From contig NZ_AP026867.1 in the NCBI RefSeq assembly GCF_026000115.1, positions 1,767,501-1,831,500 of the forward strand: a stretch of 64,000 nucleotides of DNA, in the 5' to 3' direction. Shown one piece after another: positions 33,377 to 43,039 of the stretch. The notes beneath the pieces are model-generated. The model did not search any database. It was not told the DNA's origin and saw only the letters and a program-made list of their open reading frames with translations. This DNA is from Aureispira anguillae (GTDB taxonomy: Bacteria > Bacteroidota > Bacteroidia > Chitinophagales > Saprospiraceae). Numbering within the stretch: position 1 is the stretch's first letter; every line of letters begins with the position of its first letter. The position numbers and the translations under genes are program-made.

Positions 33377-35299
33377 ATATTTATAGCTTAAAGGTAAGGA
33401 AAAAGATACTAAAGTCCCCTTGTTTTCTAATCCTTTCATATCGAAATAAATTTTATTTCCTCGTTTTTTATTCAAGAAATGCAAGCGATCTTTGGTGATT
33501 TTAACCGCTAACGATTTGTGAGTCTTAACAGAAGGTGAAGCTAGGCTATTTTCTAGCCCAATGCCATTATCTTTGACCTCAATATGCAGAATTTGATCCT
33601 TGATGGTGATGTTTACCGTGACTTTGCCCTTGTAATTAATATTTTTTAGACCGTGCTCCAAGGCATTTTCAATAAAAGGCTGCGTCAACATAGGAGGAAT
33701 CAACATATTGTCTAAATCAATAGCCTCATCAACTTGAATGTTGTATTCAAAACTATTATCAAAGCGCAACAATTGCAATTTAAAATAATTATTGAGCCAC
33801 TGAATTTCTTTTTCTAACGAGATATATTCCTCCATAGAATTTTCGAGAATGGTTCGAATCAGGGTGGCAAAAGAAGCTAAATATTCTCCTGCTTGAAGGG
33901 GCTCTTTTTGGTAGACATAATTTTGGATGGCAACCAAAGAATTAAAAATAAAATGCGGGCTCATCTGATTGCGGAGCAAACGATGTTTGAGTTGGTTGGT
34001 CAGGTGTTGCGCATTGATTTTGTATTGACGCATTAACAAAAAGGAAATCACCAAGATTAAGGTAATTGCCAAAAAAGAAAGATAGACCAATTGCCGATTT
34101 CTATCTGCTCTTAGTGTTTCAAGCTCTTTTTCTTGCGCCAATAAACTATTCTCTTGTTCTTTTTTTTCGGTTTCATATTTGATTTCTAATTCTTTGATTT
34201 GTTGCTGCTTATCAGAATTGAGTATAGAGTCTGCTAAAATTTGAGTTTTATTTTGTGTATAAAATGCTTTTTCAAAATCCCTAAGTTGGATATAATTATT
34301 AACTAGACCCTCTAGTGCTTGTCGTTGATAAGAGATTTCATGAATTTGTTGAGCAGTATCTAATATATTCGTGTAGGCTTTAATGCTTTGGGGGTAATTT
34401 CCTTGTTCAAATTGAATGGCTGCTAAGACAATTTTGAGGTGCATTTTATGCGTTTTAGATTGAATTTTATCTTCTATCGCAATGGCTTTTTTTATACTTT
34501 CTAAGGCAAGGTCTAGTTTTTTTTGAATCTTATAGATGTTGGACTTATTGGAATGTGCAATGGCTTGATATTCTAAATTTTGATTGTTTTGAAATAAGAT
34601 CAAGGCTTGGTCAAAGTATAAAAGCGCAGAATCAAGTTCTTCCATCTCCGTGTAGATCAATCCAATATTATAAAGCGTAGAAGAAATGCCAAGAGAGTGC
34701 TTCATTGTTTGATAAATATGAAGTGCTTGTTTGCCATTTTTGAGTGCTTGAGGGTATTCCTTTAAAATAATATCAATGCTTAGTAGATTGGACAAGATTG
34801 GTGCAATAGCAAAGGTGTCGTTTAGCTGCTCAGAAATATCTAGACTCTTGTAAGCGTATTCCGATGCTTTTGTATATTCATGTGTTCTACAATAGACCAT
34901 ACTCTTATTGCTAAAAACTCTAGCAACTCCCCTAAGGTTGTTTGTTTTTTTGTAAAAAAACAAAGCACTATCTAAATAATTAAATGCAAGAGAGGGCTTA
35001 GATAGATACTGAGCAAGAACGCCCAAAAAATTATAGGTTTTCCCCGCAAATGCTACATTGTTAGCTGGAAGAAGCTGTAGGGCTTGGCGCCCCAAATCTA
35101 GCGCTTTTGAAGGGTTGGTATGCTGGTATTGTTTTGCAATTTTTATGTATATTTTAGCTCTACTTAACGAATCAGTAGTTGTCAATAGAAGCTGTTGTAA
35201 ACTGTCAATCTTTTGTTGAGTTTGTGAAAATACAACTTGATTTAGGAGTAAGGAACAGAGAAAACAAAGTCCTATTCTTGTCAAGAAAACAAAGTTCAT
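33374..35299 (-). CDS. TPR-containing sensor histidine kinase (LytS/His_kinase family), copy 2
   Basis: Sensor kinase of 641 residues. Signal peptide (IGLCFLCSLLLNQVVFSQ), then about eight TPR units (residues 30-370: ALDLGRQALQLLPAN, ALLYFDQALILFQNN, LDLALESIKKAIAIED) that should face the periplasm, a coiled segment (TEKKEQENSLLAQEKELE), one transmembrane helix (about 405-425) and a cytoplasmic PF06580-type kinase: phosphoacceptor His in NQMSPHFIFNSL, N-box FIENALEHGLKNI, G-box DNGIGLENS. From residue 373 to the end it is nearly identical to the kinase upstream (35404-37329), while the TPR half differs widely. Followed by a LytTR regulator, the likely phosphate acceptor. Confidence 0.92.
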   Translation of the reverse strand: MNFVFLTRIGLCFLCSLLLNQVVFSQTQQKIDSLQQLLLTTTDSLSRAKIYIKIAKQYQHTNPSKALDLGRQALQLLPANNVAFAGKTYNFLGVLAQYLSKPSLAFNYLDSALFFYKKTNNLRGVARVFSNKSMVYCRTHEYTKASEYAYKSLDISEQLNDTFAIAPILSNLLSIDIILKEYPQALKNGKQALHIYQTMKHSLGISSTLYNIGLIYTEMEELDSALLYFDQALILFQNNQNLEYQAIAHSNKSNIYKIQKKLDLALESIKKAIAIEDKIQSKTHKMHLKIVLAAIQFEQGNYPQSIKAYTNILDTAQQIHEISYQRQALEGLVNNYIQLRDFEKAFYTQNKTQILADSILNSDKQQQIKELEIKYETEKKEQENSLLAQEKELETLRADRNRQLVYLSFLAITLILVISFLLMRQYKINAQHLTNQLKHRLLRNQMSPHFIFNSLVAIQNYVYQKEPLQAGEYLASFATLIRTILENSMEEYISLEKEIQWLNNYFKLQLLRFDNSFEYNIQVDEAIDLDNMLIPPMLTQPFIENALEHGLKNINYKGKVTVNITIKDQILHIEVKDNGIGLENSLASPSVKTHKSLAVKITKDRLHFLNKKRGNKIYFDMKGLENKGTLVSFSLPLSYKY

Positions 35300-35403
35300 T
35301 TTTAATGATTTAGAATGGGGAGTGATTGTTGATCGTTTGATTGTGCTTGGATTATTAATAAGTCAAAAAAGCTAATTTTAGATGTTTAGGCTTGAGAGGG
35401 ATT

Positions 35404-37329
35404 TTAGTATTTATAAACGAGAGGAAGGGAAAAAGATACTAAAGTTCCTTTATTTTCTAGCCCTTTCATATCAAAATAGATTTTATTTCCTCGCTTTTTG
35501 TTCAAGAAATGCAAACGATCCTTGGTGATTTTAACCGCTAATGATTTGTGAGTCTTAACAGAAGATGAAGCTAAACTATTTTCTAGCCCAATGCCATTAT
35601 CCTTGACCTCGATATGTAGAATTTGATCCTTGATGGTGATGTTTACTGAGATTTTGCCTCTGTAATTAATGTTTTTTAGACCGTGCTCCAAGGCATTTTC
35701 AATAAAAGGCTGTGTCAACATAGGAGGAATCAACATATTTTCTAGATCAATAGCCTCATCGACCTGAATGTTGTATTCAAAACTATTATCAAAGCGCAGC
35801 AATTGCAATTTAAAATAATTATTGAGCCACTGAATTTCTTTTTCTAACGAGATATATTCCTCCATAGAATTTTCGAGAATGGTTCGAATCAGAGTGGCAA
35901 AAGAAGCTAAATATTCTCCTGCTTGAAGGGGCTCTTTTTGATAGACATAATTTTGGATGGCAACCAAAGAATTAAAAATAAAATGCGGGTTCATCTGATT
36001 GCGGAGCAAACGATGTTTGAGTTGATTGGTCAGGTGTTGCGCATTGATTTTGTATTGACGCATTAACAAAAAGGAAATCACCAAGATTAAGGTAATTGCC
36101 AAAAAAGAAAGATAGACCAATTGCCGATTTCTATCTGCTCTTAGTGTTTCAAGCTCTTTTTCTTGCGCCAATAAACTATTCTCTTGTTCTTTTTTTTCGG
36201 TTTCATATTTGATACTCAACTCTCTGATTTGTTGTTGCTTTTGAGTACTCAGCATATCATTTTTGATGTTAAAAGCTTCTATGAAATAATTGAGCGCATC
36301 CTCAAATTTTTTAAGCCCCCTAGATGTCCTCATCAAACCCGTTAATGCTTCGTATTGATAATGTAAACTTTCTTGTTGTTTTGCTAGTTCTAGAAGCTCG
36401 GCATAAAAAAATAAGCTTTGAGTATATTTTTGAGTATTGAACAAAAGAAACGCTCGATCTTGGTGTAAGCGCATAAGGCTCTCTTTGGATTTACTTTGCT
36501 TTGCTAAATCAATGGCTTGATTCATGTTTTGTAAGGCGAGGTCGATTTTGCCTTGCATTTCATAAACAGAAGTTTTGGTAGAATAGACCCCTATAAGATG
36601 GTCAACATCATTCTCTTTTAAGAAAAAGCGTTGGGCTTCTTCAAGGTAAAGAATGGCAGAATCCAATTCTTCGGTATTGGAATAAACAATTCCTACATTA
36701 TAGGTGCTGGAAGCCACGTCAAAAGGATCATTCATCTTTTTATTAATGGCAAGTGCTTCTTTGACATTCTCTACCGCCTTTGCTGCATCTCCCAGTACTA
36801 AATTGACAATAGATAGGTTGTTTAATATTTTAGAAATATTAGATGAATCTTTTAACTCCTTGTTAATATCTAAGCTTTTGTAATAACATTCAGCGGCACT
36901 TACATAGTCATTTTGTTGAGAGTAAATCGCCCCTTTGTTGATATAAACACTAGCAATTCCTAATTCAAATTGTTCTTTTTCAAAAAAATACATAGCGCTA
37001 TCAATATACGTTAGCGCAATAGAAAAATTAGCTAAGTGAGCATTCGCACTAGCCAAAAGATTATACCGATAACCTAGCTTATTATAAGCTTCTTTAGAGA
37101 GGAGGGATAAAGATTGTTGAGTATATTGAATGGCTTTTGTTGGGTGAGCATACAGATACTTTTGAGCAAGGTTATACAATAGTTTTGATTGCTCCTCTGT
37201 ATCTTTTGTGCTTGATAATAGCTTTTCCAAGCTATCTATTTGACTTTGTGGTTGACCATAATTAATGGTAGAAAAAAATAAAAAACAATAGAGAAGGTAA
37301 ATACCTTTTGTAGGACTAAATGTATTCAT
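35404..37329 (-). CDS. TPR-containing sensor histidine kinase (LytS/His_kinase family), copy 1
   Basis: Same length (641) and plan as the next gene: signal peptide (GIYLLYCFLFFSTINYGQ), periplasmic TPR array (AIQYTQQSLSLLSKEAY, AAECYYKSLDINKELKD, AILYLEEAQRFFLKE), coiled segment, one transmembrane helix and a LytS-like kinase with NQMNPHFIFNSL, FIENALEHGLKNI and DNGIGLENS. The alignment to the copy at 33374 has a constant offset of 2030 bp without gaps over the last 810 bp; at 36213 the similarity stops abruptly. First gene of the HK-HK-RR unit, 104 bp from the next. Its start lies 51 bp from repeat R4. Confidence 0.92.
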   Translation of the reverse strand: MNTFSPTKGIYLLYCFLFFSTINYGQPQSQIDSLEKLLSSTKDTEEQSKLLYNLAQKYLYAHPTKAIQYTQQSLSLLSKEAYNKLGYRYNLLASANAHLANFSIALTYIDSAMYFFEKEQFELGIASVYINKGAIYSQQNDYVSAAECYYKSLDINKELKDSSNISKILNNLSIVNLVLGDAAKAVENVKEALAINKKMNDPFDVASSTYNVGIVYSNTEELDSAILYLEEAQRFFLKENDVDHLIGVYSTKTSVYEMQGKIDLALQNMNQAIDLAKQSKSKESLMRLHQDRAFLLFNTQKYTQSLFFYAELLELAKQQESLHYQYEALTGLMRTSRGLKKFEDALNYFIEAFNIKNDMLSTQKQQQIRELSIKYETEKKEQENSLLAQEKELETLRADRNRQLVYLSFLAITLILVISFLLMRQYKINAQHLTNQLKHRLLRNQMNPHFIFNSLVAIQNYVYQKEPLQAGEYLASFATLIRTILENSMEEYISLEKEIQWLNNYFKLQLLRFDNSFEYNIQVDEAIDLENMLIPPMLTQPFIENALEHGLKNINYRGKISVNITIKDQILHIEVKDNGIGLENSLASSSVKTHKSLAVKITKDRLHFLNKKRGNKIYFDMKGLENKGTLVSFSLPLVYKY

Positions 37330-37380
37330 TGGTGTTTTTTTAGAGGCGAATGAATTAAATAGATGTAAGTTGGTAACACG

Positions 37381-37614
37381 AACAAAGGGTAAGCTTCCTA
37401 CTACTTTTAGCTTCGCTGCTACTATGTAGTTTAGAAGAAAATTATAGATAGTAAGTCGTAAGTCCTGTATTAACAGAGACTAAACACAGGACTTACGACC
37501 TATAACTTATAACAAAAGTAGTAATAGGAGAACTGGGCTGTTTTATATTCCACATGATTAGCTTCGCTGCTACTGCGTGGTTACTGCGTGAGCCTACGGG
37601 CTATCAAAGAACCA
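37381..37614. repeat. composite intergenic repeat R4 (inverted relative of R2)
   Basis: Between divergent genes. Read on the minus strand it matches the R2 skeleton: TAGGCTCACGCAGTAACCAC (at 37576-37595), GCTAATCATGTGGAATA, TTACTACTTTTGTTATAAGT (37505-37524), the hairpin, and AAGCTTACCCTTTGTT (37383-37398). It lacks the 108-bp block of extra modules in R2 but has module D (TAGCTTCGCTGCTACT) twice: at 37408-37423, inserted inside the outer hairpin arm region, and at 37559-37574. The right end ATCAAAGAACCA (37603-37614) matches the right end of R2. Confidence 0.85.
37399..37523. other. long hairpin inside repeat R4
   Basis: Outer arms TACTACTTTT (37399-37408) and AAAAGTAGTA (37514-37523); inner perfect 14-bp stem GTCGTAAGTCCTGT (37455-37468) with ACAGGACTTACGAC (37486-37499). 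Compared with R2 the stem base pairs differ but pairing is kept. Confidence 0.85.
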
Positions 37615-37719
37615 TATTTTTTAATGAAATTATATATATTAACGAAAATTGTAGATGAGGTGTATAGATACAAACGTGAATTAATTTGCTTCTAGCAGGT
37701 TTTTATTATAAATTGTACC

Positions 37720-39990
37720 ATGGAAAAAATAGAGGGAAGCTTAGAACATATTATTTATAGAAATGAAGAAAATGGGTATACAGTAGGCAAATTGTTGGAG
37801 AAAGAAACGGCAAGGGTTATAACTATTGTAGGGAGCATGATGGGCATTCAAATCGGTGAAACGCTTGTTTGTGAGGGAAATTGGCGCAATGATAAACGTT
37901 TTGGTAAGCAATTTGTAGTCACACTTTTTAATGTAAATATTCCTTCTACTACTAGAGGCATTGAACAATATTTGTCCTCTGGTTCTGTAGCGGGAATTGG
38001 AGAAGTTTTTGCCAAAAGAATTGTCGATCATTTTGGTGAAAATACCTTAGAAATTTTTGACATTGCCCCACATCGCTTATTGGAGGTAGAGGGAATTGGC
38101 AAAAAGAAATTGGAGCGAATTCAATCTTCTTGGATCAAACAAAAAGACATCCGTCAGGTGATGATTTTTCTTCAAAATTATGGTATTTCCCCTGCTTATG
38201 CGCAGCGCATTTTTAAAGTGTATGGGCAAGAAAGTATTGAAAAAGTAAAGGACAATCCTTATCGCCTTTCTACTGAAATAGACGGAATTGGATTCAAAAA
38301 ATCAGATGCTATTGCCCAGAAAATGGGAATTGAAATTGATGCCGATAGTCGCATCGCTTCTGGAATAGAATACAGCTTGGAGCAAATGGCAAAAATGGGG
38401 CATAGTTGTTATCCGTTAGAGGAACTCGTAAAGGAGGCGGCTATGTTATTGGGCGTTGCTTATGAATCCGTTAACAAAGCGATTCACGCTTTAGCCGAAA
38501 AAGGAAGAATTTTACTCCAACTACTAAACAATGCCAGTGGAATACCTCAAACATTTGTTTGGTCCAAGATACACTATGATTACGAAAAGGACATTGCTGC
38601 TGAAATATTCCGATTACAGTTGTTTGATGATGTTTTTGTCCATTCCGATTGGGAAGAAGCAATTGAACAATCGAGCAAAAAATATGGCATCACACTAGCC
38701 GTAGAACAAGAAAAAGCAGTAGAAAAGAGCCTAGAGGAAAAAATCCATATCATTACAGGGGGACCAGGAACGGGAAAGAGTACCATTACCAAAGTGGTTT
38801 TAGACATTTGTTTGGCGTCTACTTCTTCTATCTTGTTGGCGGCACCAACGGGACGAGCAGCGAAGCGATTGAGCGAAATTACTAAACGGGAAGCTTCTAC
38901 CATACACAGCTTACTGACCTTTGATTTTGTAAGCCATTATTTTCGAAAAAATAAATACGATCAACTAGACTGTGAGGTGATTATTATTGATGAGGCTAGT
39001 ATGATCGATGCCTTTTTGATGAGTGCCCTCTTAAAAGCAATTCCTAGCAATTGTAAGGTGATTTTGGTGGGAGATGTAGACCAGTTGCCTAGTGTTGGTG
39101 CGGGAAATGTATTAAATGATTTGATATTGAGTAAGCGGGTGCCTGTGACTCGATTGAAGGAAATTTTTAGACAGGCAATTAACTCACAAATTGTATTAAA
39201 TGCTCACAGAATTAATCAAGGCATTTTTCCAACCATAACCACCGACAAAAGCAGTGATTTTTTCTTTATTACAGAACGACAACCCGAACGAATTATTCAG
39301 CATGTTTTGGGATTGATTGATCGTCGTTTGCCAAAAGCTTACCAATTTCATAAATTAAGAGATATTCAATTGCTATGCCCTATGAATAAAGGAAAAATTG
39401 GGAGCATAGAATTTAATAGAGTTCTACAATTGAGTCTGAACCCAAAGAAAAAAAATGAGGAAACAGGGGTGGGACCCCGTAAATTGGTAGAGGGCGACAA
39501 AGTAATACAAATTAGAAATAATTATGACAAAGGGGTTTCAAATGGTGATATAGGCTACATCAAAAAAATATCGGAAGTAGATAAGTTGTTGATTGTAGAG
39601 TTTGAGGGGAAGGACATTGAGTATGAATTTTCTGAATTGTTGGAATTGGACTTAGCCTATGCGGTATCGGTACATAAGTATCAAGGGAGTGAGAGCCCTT
39701 GTATTATAATGCCTATACACGAATCGTATAATCGGCTCTTATTTAGAAATTTATTGTATACAGGGATCACAAGGGGCAAACAATTGGTGATTTTGGTAGG
39801 AACCAAAGAGGCTGTTAGTGCTGCAATTCGCAACAACAAAGCTCATAAGCGTTATACGGGCTTAGTGGCTAAGTTGGAGCAAGAGGGAAAGGGCTTACCT
39901 GTGATACAAATTGTACCTATGTTGGGAACAGAAAACTATTCCAAATGGGTGGAAGATAACTTTGGAACTTCGGCAGAGAAGCTGCTATAA
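37720..39990 (+). CDS. recD2: RecD2-type ATP-dependent DNA helicase
   Basis: Superfamily 1B 5'-3' helicase of 756 residues, the RecD2 form that works outside RecBCD. N-terminal OB-like and helix-hairpin-helix region (GSVAGIGEVFAKRIVDHFGENTL, LLEVEGIGKKKLERI, YRLSTEIDGIGFKKSDAIA), Walker A GGPGTGKSTITK, motif Ia APTGRAAKRL, Walker B VIIIDEASMIDAFL, motif III LVGDVDQLPSVGAGNVL, and the C-terminal UvrD-like VSVHKYQGSESPCIIMP with ITRGKQLV. ATG at 37720 gives the standard N-terminus (MEKIEGSLEHIIYRNEENGY). Involved in replication-fork and mismatch repair in other bacteria. Start of a possible three-gene unit. Confidence 0.94.
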   Translation: MEKIEGSLEHIIYRNEENGYTVGKLLEKETARVITIVGSMMGIQIGETLVCEGNWRNDKRFGKQFVVTLFNVNIPSTTRGIEQYLSSGSVAGIGEVFAKRIVDHFGENTLEIFDIAPHRLLEVEGIGKKKLERIQSSWIKQKDIRQVMIFLQNYGISPAYAQRIFKVYGQESIEKVKDNPYRLSTEIDGIGFKKSDAIAQKMGIEIDADSRIASGIEYSLEQMAKMGHSCYPLEELVKEAAMLLGVAYESVNKAIHALAEKGRILLQLLNNASGIPQTFVWSKIHYDYEKDIAAEIFRLQLFDDVFVHSDWEEAIEQSSKKYGITLAVEQEKAVEKSLEEKIHIITGGPGTGKSTITKVVLDICLASTSSILLAAPTGRAAKRLSEITKREASTIHSLLTFDFVSHYFRKNKYDQLDCEVIIIDEASMIDAFLMSALLKAIPSNCKVILVGDVDQLPSVGAGNVLNDLILSKRVPVTRLKEIFRQAINSQIVLNAHRINQGIFPTITTDKSSDFFFITERQPERIIQHVLGLIDRRLPKAYQFHKLRDIQLLCPMNKGKIGSIEFNRVLQLSLNPKKKNEETGVGPRKLVEGDKVIQIRNNYDKGVSNGDIGYIKKISEVDKLLIVEFEGKDIEYEFSELLELDLAYAVSVHKYQGSESPCIIMPIHESYNRLLFRNLLYTGITRGKQLVILVGTKEAVSAAIRNNKAHKRYTGLVAKLEQEGKGLPVIQIVPMLGTENYSKWVEDNFGTSAEKLL

Positions 39991-40020
39991 TTATGAATTA
40001 ACAATACAGCTAATTATTAT

Positions 40021-40590
40021 ATGGATAATGAACTTGTAGATAAATTAGAAGGTGCAACATTAGAGCCCTATTTACTCTTGTCAGAAACTGCGGATCCAGA
40101 ATGGTTCCGACAGCTAATGAAGGATGAAGGCGTAGAGGTAGTTTTAGAATGGCGTTATTACTATGCTTATAAAGATGCCATCCGAATTATCGATTTTGTA
40201 GAAACCAGCGGAATTTATGATGCTTGGGTCGTGCTATTGCCTAAGGCTGCCCAGACGACAGCGGACAAGATAAGAGAAAAATACCCTAAAATATTGGGTG
40301 ATTTTGCAGAAGCAGAAGAGCGATTTTTAAGAGGTTTACCTCCGAATCTTTTGGTGCAAGCGTTGGCTTCCGAACGAATGAAGGACCTTAGCTTAGTGTT
40401 AGCGAAACAAATTCTGAAAGAGCAACAAATTGAATTTAGCGAAGAAGAAATAAGAAACTTCAAGCAAAAATTAAGAACGCAAAACGCTAAACAAAATTCA
40501 AAAATAGGCTTAACAAAAGTCTTTATTTGGGTATTTTTAGTGGTGGTAATCCTTGTTTATCTTTGGTTAGTTGGATTTTTCCGTTTCTAA
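40021..40590 (+). CDS. hypothetical protein with C-terminal membrane helix
   Basis: Protein of 189 residues. The first 100 residues look globular, mixed alpha/beta (EPYLLLSETADPEWFRQLMK, VEVVLEWRYYYAYKDAIRII), followed by charged helices (SEEEIRNFKQKLRTQNAKQN) and a single C-terminal transmembrane helix (about 165-186, VFIWVFLVVVILVYLWLVGF). No signal peptide, so it is probably tail-anchored facing the cytoplasm. I do not recognise a family. It starts 30 bp after recD2 and may be co-transcribed. Confidence 0.65.
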   Translation: MDNELVDKLEGATLEPYLLLSETADPEWFRQLMKDEGVEVVLEWRYYYAYKDAIRIIDFVETSGIYDAWVVLLPKAAQTTADKIREKYPKILGDFAEAEERFLRGLPPNLLVQALASERMKDLSLVLAKQILKEQQIEFSEEEIRNFKQKLRTQNAKQNSKIGLTKVFIWVFLVVVILVYLWLVGFFRF

Positions 40591-40691
40591 GCTTATTCTT
40601 TTACAGAATGCTTTGGCACGACTTTTTAAGTTCAAGAGCAACGCACTAAATTGTAAAATAGGTGAATTTTTTCATTCCTAAAATCAGTATA

Positions 40692-41576
40692 ATGAAAACA
40701 AGAACGTTATTTTTATTTATTTTATGGATACCCGTTCTTCTTTTGGGACAAGAGGAGGCGATTGATTATGCAGAAGGAAGAGATACTTACCATCAATTTG
40801 AAAATGGACAGGTTGCTTATTTGTTGGCAGATCGAGTCAATATAAGGGATAAAGCTTCTACGGAAGGAGCTATTATTGCTAACTTGGGTATAGGAACAGC
40901 GGTAACTATTGTGAGGCGATCCAGTTATTTACTTCGATTAAATGGCTTTGAGACCAATTGGTATAAGGTCTTGTTTGAAGATCAGGGCATTGAAAAAAAA
41001 GGCTATGTTTGGGGTGGCTTGATTGCGGAAGGAAGGGTTCAATCGACTAAAGATAAAACGATACATTTTTTGTATGGCATCGCATCTTACAAAAAACAAA
41101 GCAATGAAACTTATCCCAAGTATCGGTTGAAGTTACAAGTTCGAGCTTGTCGGGCGAACCAAGAACTAGCAAAGCTAGAATTCGAAACGTCAGGTTTTTT
41201 AGAAATTTTCCATGGTTTTGGAAATTATGGAGATAGAGGCTTGAAAAAAATACAAGATGTACTCGAATTTAACGAAAGCCAAGAAAGGTGTGCAGGGTTT
41301 AATGGTAATACCGTAATTTTTTGGGATGGAAATGTTTTACACAAAGTAGTCACGCTTTATCCTGGTAGTGATGTCCCTTATTATGCAACGGATGATTTGA
41401 TTTTTCCTGCTGATAAAGGTGGCGTTGCGGGGCAAATTATTAGAGACCAGCAGGAAGGTTGGTACGATATCGACAAGGAAAAAGACATTGTAGAAAGCCA
41501 TAAAAAGGTAGCATATATTTGGACGGGGAGTAGCTTAAAACAAACTAAGGTTTTAGCGGACAAAAGCACAGATTAG
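40692..41576 (+). CDS. exported SH3 domain protein
   Basis: About 294 residues from the ATG at 40692, which gives signal peptide MKTRTLFLFILWIPVLLLGQ; an in-frame ATG at 40662 would add ten residues before it. Residues 35-115 form an SH3_3-like domain (GQVAYLLADRVNIRDKASTEGAIIANL ... YKVLFEDQGIEKKGYVWGG). The C-terminal 190 residues are beta-rich (KYRLKLQVRACRANQELAKLEF, GNTVIFWDGNVLHKVVTLYP) and unassigned. The SH3 part and that at 4076 share only the fold. Located in the periplasm by prediction; role unknown. Confidence 0.72.
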   Translation: MKTRTLFLFILWIPVLLLGQEEAIDYAEGRDTYHQFENGQVAYLLADRVNIRDKASTEGAIIANLGIGTAVTIVRRSSYLLRLNGFETNWYKVLFEDQGIEKKGYVWGGLIAEGRVQSTKDKTIHFLYGIASYKKQSNETYPKYRLKLQVRACRANQELAKLEFETSGFLEIFHGFGNYGDRGLKKIQDVLEFNESQERCAGFNGNTVIFWDGNVLHKVVTLYPGSDVPYYATDDLIFPADKGGVAGQIIRDQQEGWYDIDKEKDIVESHKKVAYIWTGSSLKQTKVLADKSTD

Positions 41577-41619
41577 TGAGTAGAACAAGAGCCAACGAAT
41601 CCGTTTGTAATCTGTTATC

Positions 41620-41654
41620 AAAAAAAAGAAGCTGCTAGAATTTCTAGCAGCTTC
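41620..41654 (-). terminator. terminator of the T9SS gene at 41687
   Basis: Stem GAAGCTGCTAG (41628-41638) with CTAGCAGCTTC (41644-41654). On the minus strand it is followed by a T tract (A run at 41620-41627 on plus). Confidence 0.85.
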
Positions 41655-41686
41655 CAATGTACACCTAAATAAACCAATCGTCCAAC

Positions 41687-43039
41687 TTATTTTTTTACAA
41701 ACTTTTCATTGATGACGGTGTTTCCCGAAGTATATTTCAAAATATAAGTACCTTGACTTAGGGTAGAAATATTTAAACTAACAGAAGTAGTCGAAACCGT
41801 TTTAGACTGAATATTTTTACCATTAAGGTCTAAAACTTCTAGGCTGGCCTCAGCATTGTTTGGTAAACGCACATTTAAAGTTGAGGTAGCGGGATTTGGA
41901 GTAATTTGCAATTGATTTGACGGTTCTAGCTCTCCATCTAATCTTGCTTTTGCATTGTCTTGATCCACTGTCGAAGTTGCTTTCTTAGAAGTGCTACTTG
42001 ATCCAGAGCTAGAGCCTGCGGCACCTGCTGGCAAACACAATAATTTTTCACAGATTTTACATTCCTTGTCAATTAATCCTAATTTAACACAATAATCCAC
42101 ACTATTGGGGCAACAAGTCAATTCTAAGGTAGGAGGGAATTGTAAATCTAAGGAAATCGTTTGATTGACAACTGTTGGTACAGGGAATTCATAGACAATC
42201 TCTGCGGAACCACTAGTGCTTGGTCCTGTAAATGTTGGTGTTACTCCTGCGATTATAGGCAAGTTGGTGATTTTTCCATACTTAGAAATATTAGCAGGAT
42301 CACATTTGATGCATTCAGAATTCGCTGATGACTCGTAATAAGGGATGGATACATTTAGTTTTGAAAGTGGAACACCTGCCGAGTTTACATTAACATCAAC
42401 AGAGGTAGCCCCTGAACTGGGAATTGAAGAACTAGCTCCAATTAGTTTGAGATCTTTGTTGTCACAAATACAATTGTCACAGCAATCGTATAAGATCGAA
42501 TCCAAGAAAATACCATAACCAACCGTTCTGTTATAAGTTAGGGTTACTGTGGTTAAAGGGGTTGGACCAAATTCTACCCAGCCCAAGGTGTTGTTAACTC
42601 CGAAGGGAGGTGTCAATGTTCCAGCTACGTTATTAAACATTGGACCTGCGGGGCTAATAGAGGGGGATATGCTTGTAAACATAGGGCTAGTTGTCATTGT
42701 TTCCGTAGGAGGGGTAGAGGTTGGACCATAATCCAAGTCATTTACCTTTAGCTTTAGGTTACAGACAGGGTGTAAAAAATTAAGGGTAATCGTAACGGTT
42801 GTTGTTGGATCAGTACCCGTACTAGATGGAAAAAGGGCACTCGTCCCAGAGAGAGAATGCGTAGATGGGTTAGAAGTTAACTCAATAACATTTTGAATAC
42901 CACAGGCAGCCGCTCCTGTGCTACTGCTGTTGCTATTGGTGGCTACCCAGCCAAAACTATTGGCATAACCTTGGGCATTTACAGAAATACTTGCTGCCAT
43001 TAGAAATAGAGCAGCCAAAAAGATTTGAATTGATTTCAT
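41687..43039 (-). CDS. T9SS-sorted secreted protein, tandem paralogue 1
   Basis: Start at 43039 gives signal peptide MKSIQIFLAALFLMAASISV followed by NAQ; a longer frame start exists at 43084. About 450 residues: an N-terminal beta-sandwich domain (SFGWVATNSNSSSTGAAACG ... TVTITLNFLHPVCNLKLKVN, LGWVEFGPTPLTTVTLTYN), a Cys-rich middle (YDCCDNCICDNKDLKLIG, CIKCDPANISKYGKI, LTCCPNSVDYCVKLGLIDKE, CKICEKLLCLP), and a T9SS sorting domain (ITPNPATSTLNVRLPN to NEKFVKK). The Cys pairs suggest many disulphides outside the cell. Close relative of 43443-44780. A triple 21-bp direct repeat lies about 280 bp upstream. Confidence 0.87.
   Translation of the reverse strand: MKSIQIFLAALFLMAASISVNAQGYANSFGWVATNSNSSSTGAAACGIQNVIELTSNPSTHSLSGTSALFPSSTGTDPTTTVTITLNFLHPVCNLKLKVNDLDYGPTSTPPTETMTTSPMFTSISPSISPAGPMFNNVAGTLTPPFGVNNTLGWVEFGPTPLTTVTLTYNRTVGYGIFLDSILYDCCDNCICDNKDLKLIGASSSIPSSGATSVDVNVNSAGVPLSKLNVSIPYYESSANSECIKCDPANISKYGKITNLPIIAGVTPTFTGPSTSGSAEIVYEFPVPTVVNQTISLDLQFPPTLELTCCPNSVDYCVKLGLIDKECKICEKLLCLPAGAAGSSSGSSSTSKKATSTVDQDNAKARLDGELEPSNQLQITPNPATSTLNVRLPNNAEASLEVLDLNGKNIQSKTVSTTSVSLNISTLSQGTYILKYTSGNTVINEKFVKK

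Noticed and set aside
33374-37329. Assembly duplication of one kinase gene
   Set aside because: The sensor halves differ throughout and the kinase halves have scattered silent differences, so these are two real genes.
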